Translations under genes and position numbers: made by a program
Notes under the pieces: model-generated
Databases searched by the model: none
Told to the model about the DNA's origin: nothing
Seen by the model: only the letters and a program-made list of their open reading frames with translations
Origin: Rugamonas sp. A1-17
Lineage (GTDB): Bacteria > Pseudomonadota > Gammaproteobacteria > Burkholderiales > Burkholderiaceae_D
Assembly: GCA_025548565.1 (NCBI GenBank)
Contig: JAJLPB010000005.1
Span: 357,035 to 421,034 of the forward strand
DNA: 64,000 nucleotides
Direction: 5' to 3'
In this document: in pieces, positions 39,557-48,679 of the stretch
Position numbering within the stretch: position 1 is the first letter of the stretch
Layout of the letters: each line of letters starts with the position of its first letter

Positions 39557-39668
39557 TGAAGGACAGTATGCGTTGTTACAGCGCAACGTTTGCCAATATG
39601 CTCAGGGATATTTATTTTCGCAGCCGGTGCCGCACGCGACGGCCCAGCTGCTGCTGCCGCGAATCTAG
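39557..39668 (+). pseudogene. Remnant 3' end of a GGDEF-EAL gene (direct repeat, copy 2)
   Basis: The bases encode EGQYALLQRNVCQYAQGYLF and SQPVPHATAQLLLPRI with a stop at 39668. They match the end of the GGDEF-EAL protein except for a few residues. There is no start or upstream domain. The fragment abuts the xth stop codon at 39669. It looks like the displaced original 3' end of the EAL gene, or a second allele's end brought in with the cassette. Confidence 0.85.
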
Positions 39669-40433
39669 TTAATCCAGCGTGGCGATCACCGGCGCGTGGT
39701 CGGACGGCTGTTCCCATTTGCGCGGCACGCGGTCGATCACGCAGGCGCTGCAACGGGCCATCAGGGCCGGCGACAACAGGATGTGGTCGATGCGCAGGCC
39801 TTTGTTGAGGCGGAATCCCAGCGCGCGGTAGTCCCACCAGCTGAACGACTTTTCCGGCTGCTCGAACAGGCGGTAGGAATCGGTCAGGCCGATCTCGAGC
39901 AGGCGGGTGAGGGCGGCGCGCTCCTTGTCGGACACCAGCACCTGGCCGGCCCACGCGGCCGGATCGTGGACGTCGCGGTCTTCCGGCGCGATGTTGTAGT
40001 CGCCCAGCACCGCCAGCTGCGGATGCAGCGCGGCTTCTTCCTTGATCCAGTCGTGGAAGGCCGACAGCCAGCCCAGCTTGTATTCGTACTTGTCGGAATC
40101 GACGCTCTGGCCGTTGGGCACGTAGGCGCACACCACGCGCACGCCGTCGATGGTGGCGGCCAGGATGCGCTGCTGCGCGTCCTCGTAGCGCGGATTGTTC
40201 TTGACCACATCGGCGATCGGCAGCTTGGACAGGATGGCCACGCCGTTGTAGGTCTTCTGGCCGCTGTAGACCACGTGGTAGCCGGCAGCCTCGATGGCGG
40301 CCGCCGGAAACTTGTCGTCAGTTAATTTTGTTTCTTGAATACAGAGGACATCGATGGGATTCTCCTCTAGCCATTTCAAGACGTGCGTCAGCCGAACGTT
40401 GAGTGAGTTAACATTCCATGTGGCTATTTTCAT
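39669..40433 (-). CDS. xth: Exodeoxyribonuclease III
   Basis: The 254-residue AP endonuclease/3'-5' exonuclease of the Xth family acts in base excision repair. Motifs visible are WNVNSLNVRL, IQETKL with the metal-binding Glu, GDYNIAPEDRD, WWDYR and the C-terminal SDHAPV with the catalytic Asp-His. ATG 40433 gives the standard MKIATWNVNSL start; the 48-residue upstream extension in the track frame is not family-like. Its stop codon directly touches the end of the repeated EAL fragment, so the two are convergent with no gap. Confidence 0.96.
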   Translation of the reverse strand: MKIATWNVNSLNVRLTHVLKWLEENPIDVLCIQETKLTDDKFPAAAIEAAGYHVVYSGQKTYNGVAILSKLPIADVVKNNPRYEDAQQRILAATIDGVRVVCAYVPNGQSVDSDKYEYKLGWLSAFHDWIKEEAALHPQLAVLGDYNIAPEDRDVHDPAAWAGQVLVSDKERAALTRLLEIGLTDSYRLFEQPEKSFSWWDYRALGFRLNKGLRIDHILLSPALMARCSACVIDRVPRKWEQPSDHAPVIATLD

Positions 40434-40851
40434 CGGGATCAGTATCCTTGCGGGTTTTCGGGGAGGCGGTTGCCTACATGAACGAATCTTACAACATCTT
40501 GATTTAACACATGAGATTGTTAATTTGACGATTTTTATAAAAAAACATGAAAAACTCTTTCGTGCGCGCACTACCAAGGCCTAAAATGTTGCAAAATGTG
40601 TGAAATCAAAAAAAAATTGCTAGGAGTGTCTCGTTGTTGTCAAAATAGAACGGTAAATAAAGACAAGGTAAGCAAAAGAGAAATATACTAGTGCAAATAA
40701 TGCGGAAAACTTGTATTTCCGCAACGCAATTAAAAATAGTAGCTGGCCGGGTGCATTTTAGTGTTGTGGTTTAACAATAAATGGTACTATACGGAAATTA
40801 CTTGTGGTTTTAACAGTGAATTGCGCGTAGCGCATTTACAAAGGAATAAAA
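40434..40851. other. 418-base AT-rich intergenic region
   Basis: This region is clearly more AT-rich than its surroundings and contains no gene that I can support. It should hold the xth promoter (minus strand) and the promoter of the gene at 40852 (plus strand). A run of A and T tracts at 40530-40720 resembles curved or silencer-bound DNA. Confidence 0.55.
40764..40792 (+). promoter_or_regulatory. Possible sigma-70 promoter for the gene at 40852
   Basis: TTGTGG (40764-40769) and CTATAC (40787-40792) stand 17 bases apart. This is a modest match to consensus, about 60 bases before the start codon. Confidence 0.35.
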
Positions 40852-41259
40852 ATGCGAGCTGCATTTGAGACGTGGGCGCAGAAAGACGGTCACATCGTCC
40901 GACGCCGGGAAGACAAACCAGAAGAGTATCTGGTTTTTGAAACGCAACGCCGCTGGGTCATCTGGCAGGCTGCGTTAGAGCACGGCAAAACGCCGGGCGG
41001 CCGCAAGACCGCCGCGCAAAAGGAAGCCGCCGCGCTGGAAAAGGCCAAGGCCGCCGTGCAACGGCCGCCTGTCATCAATTCCGATGAGGCAGCGGTGCGC
41101 AACCAGGTACTGAACGAAGTGCTGGACGCGTTCTCCAGCCTGGGTGGCGAACGCGGCATGGACGATATCCTGAAAGTGGTGCAGGGTCTGAAGAAGAAGC
41201 AGCAGGAACAGGCGGAAGTTCGCTCCGCGGCTGCCGCACCGGAACGGCATAACGCCTGA
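40852..41259 (+). CDS. Hypothetical protein
   Basis: The 135-residue protein has an N-terminal segment with FETWAQKDGHIVRR and a Trp-rich RRWVIWQAALEHGK motif, reminiscent of short segments found in phage- and host-encoded hypothetical proteins. A lysine/alanine-rich middle and a helical C terminus (LNEVLDAFSSLGG, VVQGLKKKQQEQAE) follow. No catalytic or membrane signature is visible. AAAGGA precedes ATG 40852. It is followed after 5 bases by a DUF1653 gene, so they are probably co-transcribed. Confidence 0.7.
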   Translation: MRAAFETWAQKDGHIVRRREDKPEEYLVFETQRRWVIWQAALEHGKTPGGRKTAAQKEAAALEKAKAAVQRPPVINSDEAAVRNQVLNEVLDAFSSLGGERGMDDILKVVQGLKKKQQEQAEVRSAAAAPERHNA

Positions 41260-41264
41260 GCCGG

Positions 41265-41453
41265 ATGCGTTTCAGGCACTACAAAGGGGGCCTCTACGAA
41301 TTGGTATGCGAGGCCACCCTGGAATCCGATCTGAGTACCATGATCGTTTATCGCGCCGCCAACGGTTCCATCTGGACCCGGCCGAAAGACGTGTTTTTTG
41401 AAATCCTGGAAGTCGATGGCGTAAAAGTGCAACGCTTTACGCCTCTTGATTGA
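41265..41453 (+). CDS. DUF1653 domain protein
   Basis: The 62-residue protein begins FRHYKGGLYELVCEA and continues with MIVYRAANGSIWTRP, the characteristic YxHYKGGxYxV...VYR pattern of DUF1653, a small beta-barrel-like domain of unknown function. The usual length is about 60-70 residues, so it is complete. It follows the hypothetical gene at 40852 with a 5-base gap. Confidence 0.85.
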   Translation: MRFRHYKGGLYELVCEATLESDLSTMIVYRAANGSIWTRPKDVFFEILEVDGVKVQRFTPLD

Positions 41454-41513
41454 CCATATAGATCCGCTTGCGGGCTGCTACACTGGTCTGACCCACTAAC
41501 CCTGAGGCAGACC

Positions 41514-41957
41514 ATGTATTTCCGCCCCGTTGCCGGCGTCTCCGCGCTGCTGGCCTTGCTGTCCGGCTGCGCTTCCCTGACTGAATCCACCCAACAAAAC
41601 GTGCTGGTGCAAACCGTGCTCGACCATCGCGAAATCGCCGGTGTCGGCTGCGTGCTGTACAACGACGTCGGCAAGTGGTTTGTGACCACGCCGGCGCGCG
41701 TCACCTTGCGCAAGAGCTCAGGCCCGCTGCGCATCGATTGCCAGAAGGAGGGCGCCGGCTGGGCCTACGAAAAGGTCGATTCCAAGGCGGATGGCAACCT
41801 GTGGGGCAATGTGGTGCTGACCGCCGGCGTGGGCTATTTTATCGACAAGAACACCGGCGCCGGCTACGACTATCCGGCCACGCTGACGGTGGTGATGCAC
41901 GCGGACGCCCAGCGCGACGGCCTGCCGCCGCCTGCCGCCGGCGTGACGCTGTACTGA
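41514..41957 (+). CDS. Predicted lipoprotein
   Basis: The 147-residue protein has a lipoprotein signal with lipobox LLSGC, placing the lipidated cysteine near residue 19. The mature domain contains GCVLYNDVGKWFVTTPARV and a glycine-rich hydrophobic stretch (NVVLTAGVGYFIDKNTGAGYDYPA). This pattern resembles small outer-membrane-associated lipoproteins of unknown function. An extended -10 like TGCTACACT lies about 35 bases upstream. It has no operon partner. Confidence 0.8.
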   Translation: MYFRPVAGVSALLALLSGCASLTESTQQNVLVQTVLDHREIAGVGCVLYNDVGKWFVTTPARVTLRKSSGPLRIDCQKEGAGWAYEKVDSKADGNLWGNVVLTAGVGYFIDKNTGAGYDYPATLTVVMHADAQRDGLPPPAAGVTLY

Positions 41958-41965
41958 GCTCTCGT

Positions 41966-42022
41966 GTAGGAGCATTCCTACGCACCTAATCCTATTCCTA
42001 CATCGGAATAGGATAATTCCTA
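41966..42022. promoter_or_regulatory. Paired TAGGA-N4-TCCTA dyads upstream of the chemoreceptor gene
   Basis: TAGGAGCATTCCTA (41967-41980) and TAGGATAATTCCTA (42009-42022) are two copies of the same dyad with centres 42 bases apart, about four helical turns. Between and overlapping them, ATCCTATTCC (41989-41998) and GGAATAGGAT (42005-42014) form a perfect 10-bp inverted repeat. The arrangement looks like an operator for a dimeric regulator. Confidence 0.6.
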
Positions 42023-42105
42023 TATTTTCCCATTGGAAATATTTGTTACTATCAGTAATGTTGAATATGTAAATATTATTGATTGCTACAGATATGGGAC
42101 GGTGT

Positions 42106-43821
42106 ATGCGTAATTCGGGCATGAGGGTGGTAACACGGTTGGGCATGGGGTTTGGTTTGGTGGCGCTGTTGCTGGCCATCGTGACGATGTTCGGCATCCA
42201 GCGCATGGGGCGCATGCAGGAGCGGGTGGACGAGATTGTCGACATCAACAGCGTGGAGTCCAAGTTGGTGGCGAAAATGGATTTGACGGTGACCGAGCGC
42301 GCGCTGGCGCTGCGCAACCTGATCCTGTTGCCGGAGGAGCAGCGGGAGGAGATCCAGATCGAGCTCAAGCGGATTGTGGCGCAGAGCGACAAGTACGACG
42401 AGGCCCAGAACAAGCTGGGGGAAATGTTCTCCCATCACACCGACACCTCGCCCGAGGAGACCGCGCTGTATGGCAAGATCAGGCAACAGGCCCAGCTGGC
42501 CGCGCCCTTTTATGACAAGGCGAGGGGCCTGATCCAGGAAAAGAAAAACAGCGAAGCCTACCAGTTGCTGCGCTTCGAGTTCCGTCCGGTGCAGAAAAAA
42601 TGGTGGGACCTGCTGCGCGAACTGGCCGCCATCGAGGAAAAACAGAATGTGGATGGGGCGGCCGCCATCAAGGACGCCTATCAGAAAACGCGCTCGCTGA
42701 TGCTGCTCATTGGCGGGCTGGCGCTGCTGTGCGCCGTGATTGCCGCGGTGCTGATCACCCGCAGCCTGCTGCGGCAGCTGGGCGGTGAGCCCGGCTATGC
42801 GGCCGCCATCGCCGAGCGCATCGCGGCCGGCGACCTGAGCGTGGCGATCGACACCGCGCCGGGCGACCGTTCCAGCCTGGTGTACGCGATGAAGACCATG
42901 CGCGACAGCCTGTCCGGCATCGTCGGCCAGGTGCACGACCGTTCCGGCGCCATCGAATCGGCGTCGGTGCAGATCGCGGCCGGCAACCTGGACCTGTCCG
43001 CCCGCACCGAGCAGCAGGCCGCCGCGCTGGAGGAAACCGCGTCGTCGATGGATGAACTGGCGTCGACCGTCAAGCAGAACGCCGACAGCGCGCGCCTGGC
43101 CAATGAACTGGCCGTGTCGGCGTCGTCCATCGCGCTCAAGGGCGGCAGCGTGGTGGCGCAGGTGGTCGGCACCATGGGCTCGATCAACGAATCGGCCGCC
43201 AAGATCGGCAACATCATCGGCGTCATCGACGGCATCGCCTTCCAGACCAACATCCTGGCGCTGAACGCGGCGGTGGAAGCGGCACGGGCGGGCGAACAGG
43301 GACGCGGCTTCGCTGTCGTCGCCACCGAGGTGCGCAACCTGGCGCAGCGCAGCGCTGCGGCGGCGCACGAAATCAAGGTGCTGATCGGCGATTCGGTGGA
43401 GAAGGTGGACATGGGATCGAAGCTGGTCGACCAGGCCGGCGCCACGATGGGCGAAATCGTCGACAGCATCCAGCGGGTCACCGACATCATGGGCGGCATC
43501 ACCACGGCCACGCAGGAGCAGAGCGCCGGCATCGACCAGGTCAGCCAGGCCATTACGCAGATGGATCAGGTGACGCAGCAAAACGCCGCGCTGGTGGAAG
43601 AGGCCAGCGCCGCCGCCGCGTCCTTGCAGGATCAGGCGGCGGGGCTGGTGCAAATGGTCGGTGTGTTCAAGCTGGAAGGCGGACGTTCCGGCGCAAGCGC
43701 GCCGGCGACGGTGCTGCCGCTGGTCCGCAAGGCGCCGATCAAGCCAGCCAGGCTGCCGGCGCCGGACCGGCCGGCGCGCGGCCGTACCGCAGCCGGCGCC
43801 GAAGGGTGGGAAGAGTTCTGA
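42106..43821 (+). CDS. Methyl-accepting chemotaxis protein
   Basis: The receptor of about 571 residues has a membrane segment near residues 12-32, a four-helix-bundle ligand-binding domain (about 33-195), a second membrane segment near 198-220, a HAMP domain and a long signalling helix bundle. The hairpin tip [17 protein letters not shown] and [20 protein letters not shown] are typical. It ends in GWEEF, a likely CheR/CheB-binding pentapeptide. The start codon is ambiguous: ATGs at 42094, 42106 and 42121 are all possible. The ligand cannot be predicted. Confidence 0.92.
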   Translation: MRNSGMRVVTRLGMGFGLVALLLAIVTMFGIQRMGRMQERVDEIVDINSVESKLVAKMDLTVTERALALRNLILLPEEQREEIQIELKRIVAQSDKYDEAQNKLGEMFSHHTDTSPEETALYGKIRQQAQLAAPFYDKARGLIQEKKNSEAYQLLRFEFRPVQKKWWDLLRELAAIEEKQNVDGAAAIKDAYQKTRSLMLLIGGLALLCAVIAAVLITRSLLRQLGGEPGYAAAIAERIAAGDLSVAIDTAPGDRSSLVYAMKTMRDSLSGIVGQVHDRSGAIESASVQIAAGNLDLSARTEQQAAALEETASSMDELASTVKQNADSARLANELAVSASSIALKGGSVVAQVVGTMGSINESAAKIGNIIGVIDGIAFQTNILALNAAVEAARAGEQGRGFAVVATEVRNLAQRSAAAAHEIKVLIGDSVEKVDMGSKLVDQAGATMGEIVDSIQRVTDIMGGITTATQEQSAGIDQVSQAITQMDQVTQQNAALVEEASAAAASLQDQAAGLVQMVGVFKLEGGRSGASAPATVLPLVRKAPIKPARLPAPDRPARGRTAAGAEGWEEF

Positions 43822-43827
43822 CCGTGC

Positions 43828-45321
43828 TTACGCGCGGTTGATCAGGAAGTTCGACAGCAGCGGCACAGGGCGGCCGGTAGCGCCTTTCGCACCGCCCGAT
43901 TTCCATGCGGTGCCGGCGATGTCCAGGTGCGCCCAGGTGTACTTGCGGGTGAAGTTCTCCAGGAAGGCCGCCGCCGTGCACGACGCGCCGCCCGGCGTGC
44001 CGATGTTGGCCAGGTCGGCGAAGTTGGACTTGAGCTGTTCGTTGTACTCTTCGCCGATCGGCAGGCGCCACGCGGTGTCGCCAGCGGCTTTGCCGGCCGC
44101 CATGATCTCGTCGGCCAGCTTGTTGTGCACGTCGTCGTCGCGCGTGAACAGGCCGCTCTTGTGGTGGCCCAGGGCGACGATGCAGGCGCCGGTCAGCGTG
44201 GCGATGTCGATCACCGCGGCAGGGTTGAAGCGCTCGGCGTAGGCCAGCGCGTCGCACAGCACCAGGCGGCCTTCGGCGTCGGTGTTGAGGATCTCGATGG
44301 TCAGGCCGTTCATCGAGGTGACGATGTCGCCCGGCTTGGTGGCGCGGCCGGAAGGCATGTTCTCGCACGAGGCGATCACGCCGATCACATTCAGCTTCAG
44401 GTTCATCTCGCCGATGGCGCGGAAGGTGCCCAGCACCGAAGCGGCGCCGCCCATGTCGTACTTCATCTCGTCCATGCCAGGACCGGGTTTCAGCGAGATG
44501 CCGCCGGTGTCGAAGGTGATGCCTTTACCGACCAGCACCACCGGCGCGTCCTTAGGCTTGCCGCCCATGTGTTTGATGATGATGAACTTCGGCGGCTGCT
44601 CGCTGCCGTTGGTCACGGACAGGAAGCTGTTCATCTTCAGCGCTTCCAGCTGTTTGCGGTCCAGCACTTCGACGTCGAACTTGTAGTCCTTGCCCAGCTT
44701 CTTGGCGGTGTTGGCCAGGTAGGTCGGGGTGCAGACGTTGGCCGACAGGTTGCCCAGTTCCTTGGTCAGGTCCATGCCGTTGGCGATCGCCACGGCCTGG
44801 GCCAGCGCCAGCTTGGTGGCGGCGGTGTTGGGCACCGCCAGCGCGATTTTCTTCACGCCGGTCGGCGCCGGATCCTTCTTGCTCTTCTGGCCATCGGTGC
44901 GGAACACGCTTTCGTGCGCGCTTTGCACCACGCAGCGGATCGCCCAATTCACATCGCGCTCTTTCACTTCGGTCATCGGCAGTGCGATAATAGCGTCGCT
45001 CGCGCCCAGCGCGGAGAAAGCCTTCAGCGCCGCGGTCACGCCGCTGGCGAAATTCTTCTCGCTGACGGCATCGTCGCTACCCAGGCCCACCAGCAGCACG
45101 CGCTCGGCGCTGGCGCCTTTCGCGCCGCGCAGCAGCAGGGTGGTGCCGGCCTTGCCGGAGATGTCGCCGGACTTCAGCGCAGCCGTGATTTCACCGGAAC
45201 CGTCCAGCGCCTTGGCGGCCTGCGACAGCTTCTTGTTCTCAAAGACCGCGACGGCGACAACGCCGGTTTTGGCCGAAGCGATGGTGTTTTTTGTGTCGAA
45301 TGCTTTTATGCTAAAGTCCAT
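43828..45321 (-). CDS. pepA: Leucyl aminopeptidase (M17)
   Basis: The 497-residue cytosol aminopeptidase uses two metal ions to remove N-terminal residues from peptides. The family signature NTDAEGRL and surrounding DALAYAERF lie near residue 350, and [17 protein letters not shown] provides metal ligands. The N-terminal domain is the usual macrodomain-like fold. PepA also binds DNA in some bacteria. It is divergent from lptF; this gene pair is a conserved arrangement in proteobacteria. Confidence 0.96.
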   Translation of the reverse strand: MDFSIKAFDTKNTIASAKTGVVAVAVFENKKLSQAAKALDGSGEITAALKSGDISGKAGTTLLLRGAKGASAERVLLVGLGSDDAVSEKNFASGVTAALKAFSALGASDAIIALPMTEVKERDVNWAIRCVVQSAHESVFRTDGQKSKKDPAPTGVKKIALAVPNTAATKLALAQAVAIANGMDLTKELGNLSANVCTPTYLANTAKKLGKDYKFDVEVLDRKQLEALKMNSFLSVTNGSEQPPKFIIIKHMGGKPKDAPVVLVGKGITFDTGGISLKPGPGMDEMKYDMGGAASVLGTFRAIGEMNLKLNVIGVIASCENMPSGRATKPGDIVTSMNGLTIEILNTDAEGRLVLCDALAYAERFNPAAVIDIATLTGACIVALGHHKSGLFTRDDDVHNKLADEIMAAGKAAGDTAWRLPIGEEYNEQLKSNFADLANIGTPGGASCTAAAFLENFTRKYTWAHLDIAGTAWKSGGAKGATGRPVPLLSNFLINRA

Positions 45322-45422
45322 TTGATTCTCCGTGTCGTGTACGAATTGCCAGCCTGTTTGTCAGGCTGTTATTTAAACTTGTGGCCCAGTGAGGCCCTTA
45401 ACTACCGAATTATAACTTTCGA

Positions 45423-46559
45423 ATGATCTTTCAACGCGCCTTGAGACGTGAAATGGCAAGTGCCGCCGGCGCCACCTTCACCGTATTGTTCAGCATCTGC
45501 GTCACCTGGACCCTGATCACTGTCCTCGGCATGGCCGCCGGCGGCAAGGTGGCCTCCGGCGACGTGCTCGCGCTGATCGCCTTCGCAGCCTTGAATTATC
45601 TGCCAACTCTTGTGATCCTCACCAGCTTTATTTCGGTGCTGATGGTCGTCACGCGCACCTATCGCGATTCCGAGATGGTGGTGTGGTTCGCTTCCGGCCT
45701 GAGTCTGACCCGGTGGATAGCGCCGGTGCTGGTCTTCGGCCTGCCACTGGTGCTGGTCACCGCGGGCCTGAGCTTCATCGCCACGCCATGGGCCAAGCAG
45801 AAAAGCTCGGAGTACGTGGAGCGCTTCGAGAAGCGCGAGGATTTGCAGAAGGTCTCGCCGGGCCAGTTCAAGGAATCGGCGTCGGCCAACCGCATTTTCT
45901 TTGTCGAAGGCGTGGCCGGCAAGAGCGCCGTGGTGCAGAACGTGTTCGTCAACACGGTCGACGAACACGGCACCGCCGTCATCGTCGCGCGCGAGGGCGT
46001 GGTCAGCACCGGCGCCAAGGGCGAGCGCTATCTGGTGCTCAAGAACGGCCGCCGCTACCAGGGCACGCCCGGCCAGTCGGACTTCCAGACCATGGAGTTC
46101 GAAAGCTACAGCATGCGCGTGACCAACCAGACCCAGGACCTGGAGGCCGAGCGCAATGTCGCCGCCGTGCCGATCATGGAGCTGCTGAACGATGCCACGC
46201 CGGCCGGCCGTGCGGAGCTGTTGTGGCGCATCGCTTCGCCGGTCACCTGCCTGGTGCTGATACTGCTGGCGATCCCGCTGGGCTTTGTCAATCCGCGCGC
46301 CGGCAGCTCGGCCAACCTGATCATCGCGATGCTGATCTTCTTCAGCTACAGCAATCTGGTCAAGCTGGTGGAGGCCAACGTCAAGCAGGGCAAATCGGCT
46401 TTCGCGCTGTCGTGGTGGCCGCTGCACCTGATCGTCGTGCTGCTGGTGGTCGCGCTGTTCGCCTGGCGCCTCAATCTCAACCACCGTTATCATCCGCTGG
46501 CGTTGCTGGCGGCGCTGAAGCGCTCGCGCGCCGCTGACAAGAAAGCCGTATCGCCATGA
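45423..46559 (+). CDS. lptF: LPS export permease LptF
   Basis: The 378-residue inner-membrane protein of the YjgP/YjgQ family has six membrane helices, three before and three after a periplasmic beta-jellyroll domain (about residues 125-265). With LptG and the ATPase LptB it extracts LPS and passes it to LptC-LptA. IFQRALRREMASAAGATF at the start and ARAGSSANLIIAML in the second half are typical. No ribosome site precedes ATG 45423, and TATAAC lies just 6 bases upstream. The stop overlaps the lptG start. Confidence 0.96.
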   Translation: MIFQRALRREMASAAGATFTVLFSICVTWTLITVLGMAAGGKVASGDVLALIAFAALNYLPTLVILTSFISVLMVVTRTYRDSEMVVWFASGLSLTRWIAPVLVFGLPLVLVTAGLSFIATPWAKQKSSEYVERFEKREDLQKVSPGQFKESASANRIFFVEGVAGKSAVVQNVFVNTVDEHGTAVIVAREGVVSTGAKGERYLVLKNGRRYQGTPGQSDFQTMEFESYSMRVTNQTQDLEAERNVAAVPIMELLNDATPAGRAELLWRIASPVTCLVLILLAIPLGFVNPRAGSSANLIIAMLIFFSYSNLVKLVEANVKQGKSAFALSWWPLHLIVVLLVVALFAWRLNLNHRYHPLALLAALKRSRAADKKAVSP

Positions 46560-47725
46560 AGATCCTGCAACGCTATTTCGCCGTCACTATTTTTCAGGCG
46601 GTGGCATTTCTGCTGGTCGCCTTCCTGGCGCTGCAGGCCTTCATGGACCTGACGGGCGAGCTGCCGTCGGTCGGCAAGAACGGCTACACCATCCAGTATG
46701 CCTTCCTGTATGTGCTGGTGCGCCTGCCGGCCCACGTGTACGAGGTGATGCCGCTGGCCGCGCTGATCGGCACCATCTACACGATGGCGCAGTTCGCGGC
46801 GACGTCCGAGTTCACCATCATGCGCGCGGCCAGCATGTCGACCGGGATGGTGGCGTGGATGCTGGCCAAGATCGGCTTCGTGCTGGTGATCGTCACCTTC
46901 ATCTTCGGTGAGCTGGTGGCGCCGCGCACCGCGCCGCTGGCGGAAAAAATCAAGCTGAGCGCGCGCGGCGCCGCGATTTCGTCGGAGTTCCGGTCCGGGT
47001 TGTGGACCAAGGACATCGTCAAGTCGGACGGCATGAGCGGGACCGTGACCGGCTCGCGCTTCTTCAACGTGCGCCAGGTGCAGCCGGATGGCACGCTGGT
47101 CGATGTCAAGCTCTATGAGTTCGACAACAGCTTCCGCCTGCGCTCGATCACGCTGGCCAAGATGGGCACCTTCAAGGGTAACAACAGCTGGCAGCTGTCG
47201 GACGTGACGGAAAATATCTTCACCAATCCAGCGCTGCTCAAGCCGGGCAGCGAGGCTAACCTGGCCAACAACTTCGCCCAGGACACCAGTTTGATCGAAA
47301 CCCGCCACAGCGCCACCAAGGACTTGCTGTCCGAGGTTACGCCGAAGATCCTGGCGGTGGCCGGCTCTGATCCCGAGCGCATGTCGGCCAGCGAGCTGGC
47401 CGTCTACACCCGCCACCTGCAGGAGAACAAGCAGGAGACGGAGCGCTTCAAGATCGCGTTCTGGAAAAAGCTGTTCGACCCGCTGGCCATCTTCGTGCTG
47501 ATGGCGCTGGCGCTGCCGTTCGGCTATCTGCACACGCGCAGCGGTGGCGTGAGCCTGAAGATCTTTGTTGGTATCATGATCGGTGTCAGCTTCCAGCTGG
47601 TGAACTCCCTGTTCTCCCATCTGGGCATGCTGAGCGCCTTCCCGGCGATCGTCACGGCGATCGCGCCAAGTTTATTATTCCTGCTGCTGGCCCTGGGGGC
47701 CTTGTGGTGGGTGGAGCGGCATTAG
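46556..47725 (+). CDS. lptG: LPS export permease LptG
   Basis: The 389-residue partner of LptF has the same layout: six membrane helices around a periplasmic jellyroll domain (about 120-295). MKILQRYFAVTIFQAVAFLL begins the first helix. ALIGTIYTMAQFAATSEFTI holds the coupling region that contacts LptB. The ATG overlaps the lptF stop (ATGA at 46556-46559). It is followed after 2 bases by a CbiX-like gene, possibly in the same transcript. Confidence 0.96.
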   Translation: MKILQRYFAVTIFQAVAFLLVAFLALQAFMDLTGELPSVGKNGYTIQYAFLYVLVRLPAHVYEVMPLAALIGTIYTMAQFAATSEFTIMRAASMSTGMVAWMLAKIGFVLVIVTFIFGELVAPRTAPLAEKIKLSARGAAISSEFRSGLWTKDIVKSDGMSGTVTGSRFFNVRQVQPDGTLVDVKLYEFDNSFRLRSITLAKMGTFKGNNSWQLSDVTENIFTNPALLKPGSEANLANNFAQDTSLIETRHSATKDLLSEVTPKILAVAGSDPERMSASELAVYTRHLQENKQETERFKIAFWKKLFDPLAIFVLMALALPFGYLHTRSGGVSLKIFVGIMIGVSFQLVNSLFSHLGMLSAFPAIVTAIAPSLLFLLLALGALWWVERH

Positions 47726-47727
47726 CA

Positions 47728-48117
47728 ATGACCAAGCAAGCCCTGATCCTGTTCGCACATGGCGCCCGCGCCGCATCCTGGGCGGCGCCGTTCGAGCGGC
47801 TGCGCGAGCTGACGCAGGCGCGCACACCCGGGGTGCGCGTGTCGCTGGCCTTCCTTGAGCTGATGACGCCACAGTTGCCGGCGCTGGTGGCCGAGCTGAC
47901 CGGCGACGGCATCACGCAGATCACCGTAGTGCCGGTGTTCCTGGGGCAGGGCGGCCATGTGCTGCGCGACCTGCCATTGATGATCGACCAGCTGCGCATC
48001 GATCATCCGCAAGCCAGCATCAACGTGATGGAAGCGGCCGGCGAGAACGCGGCCGTGCTCAATGCGCTGGCCGACTATTGCGTGGCCTCGCTGTCAGCGA
48101 ACGCGGCGCCAGACTGA
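47728..48117 (+). CDS. CbiX/SirB-like chelatase domain protein
   Basis: The 129-residue protein is a single CbiX domain: LILFAHGARAASW at the N terminus holds the metal-binding histidine, and VPVFLGQGGHVLRDLP holds the second. Such short proteins insert cobalt, nickel or iron into sirohydrochlorin. The genome also encodes a CobA-type methyltransferase and CysI sulfite reductase 3-7 kb downstream, so a sirohydrochlorin ferrochelatase role in siroheme synthesis is reasonable. The start ATG 47728 is 2 bases after the lptG stop. Confidence 0.88.
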   Translation: MTKQALILFAHGARAASWAAPFERLRELTQARTPGVRVSLAFLELMTPQLPALVAELTGDGITQITVVPVFLGQGGHVLRDLPLMIDQLRIDHPQASINVMEAAGENAAVLNALADYCVASLSANAAPD

Positions 48118-48585
48118 CAGCGGAATATGCCCGTCCGGCCTGGCCGGCACGCGGTAGCTGAGTTCATCCCCGTTCAATTCGTAGCTGCGTTTCTGCTGCG
48201 TTCCCTCCCAATTCGAAAAGGCCGCGCTGGCGATGCTGAAGGTCAGCGTGTGCGCATCGCTGTCGATGGCGATGGTGCCGAAGTGTGTGCTTGACCCGAA
48301 CACCGCGGCCGCGAATTCGGCCGGCGTGCCGCTCTTCTTGTCGCCGCCGGTGAAGCGCGGCCTGTCGGAGCGGTAGATCTGCACGCTGTAGTGGCCGTGC
48401 CGGTCGATCATCATCAGGCCGGCGGGCGCTTCGCCGTAGTCGCGCACGCGCGTGCCGTCCGGGAGCAGCCGGTCGGCGGCGACCAGCGTCCAGGTGCCGG
48501 CCAGCGGACAGTCCGGCGCGGCGCCGGCGGCTTGCGTGGCCGGCACCCACATGACGAGGCAAAATAATCGGTTCAGCAGTTTCAT
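48094..48585 (-). CDS. Secreted lipocalin-like domain protein
   Basis: The 163-residue protein has a signal peptide (MKLLNRLFCLVMWVPATQAA) and a lipocalin-like domain: LAGTWTLVAADRLLPDGTRV, then GLMMIDRHGHYSVQIYRSDRP and FSNWEGTQQKRSYELNGDEL. This pattern is typical of the Lipocalin_5 group, whose ligands are unknown. It overlaps the end of the CbiX-like gene convergently by 24 bases. It is divergent from a LysR regulator, 95 bases apart, which may control it. Confidence 0.83.
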   Translation of the reverse strand: MKLLNRLFCLVMWVPATQAAGAAPDCPLAGTWTLVAADRLLPDGTRVRDYGEAPAGLMMIDRHGHYSVQIYRSDRPRFTGGDKKSGTPAEFAAAVFGSSTHFGTIAIDSDAHTLTFSIASAAFSNWEGTQQKRSYELNGDELSYRVPARPDGHIPLSVWRRVR

Positions 48586-48663
48586 GGCGGTCTCCCTGGT
48601 GGCGATACGGCCACGATAGCGGTAAAACCGCCTGAGCGAAATTGGCGAAATCCGCCCAATATA

Positions 48664-48679
48664 TGTGCATAATTGCACA
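48664..48679. promoter_or_regulatory. TGTGCA-TAAT-TGCACA dyad abutting the LysR start codon
   Basis: The perfect inverted repeat ends on the base before ATG 48680, where a ribosome site should lie. It has the T-N11-A shape of LysR-type binding sites and lies in the divergent region shared with the lipocalin-like gene. It is a good candidate autoregulatory site. Confidence 0.6.

Noticed and set aside
39420..39668. A separate small gene encoding an EAL tail
   Set aside because: The frame's first part is a shadow of the HEPN-like gene. Only the last 112 bases have meaning, as a duplicated fragment.
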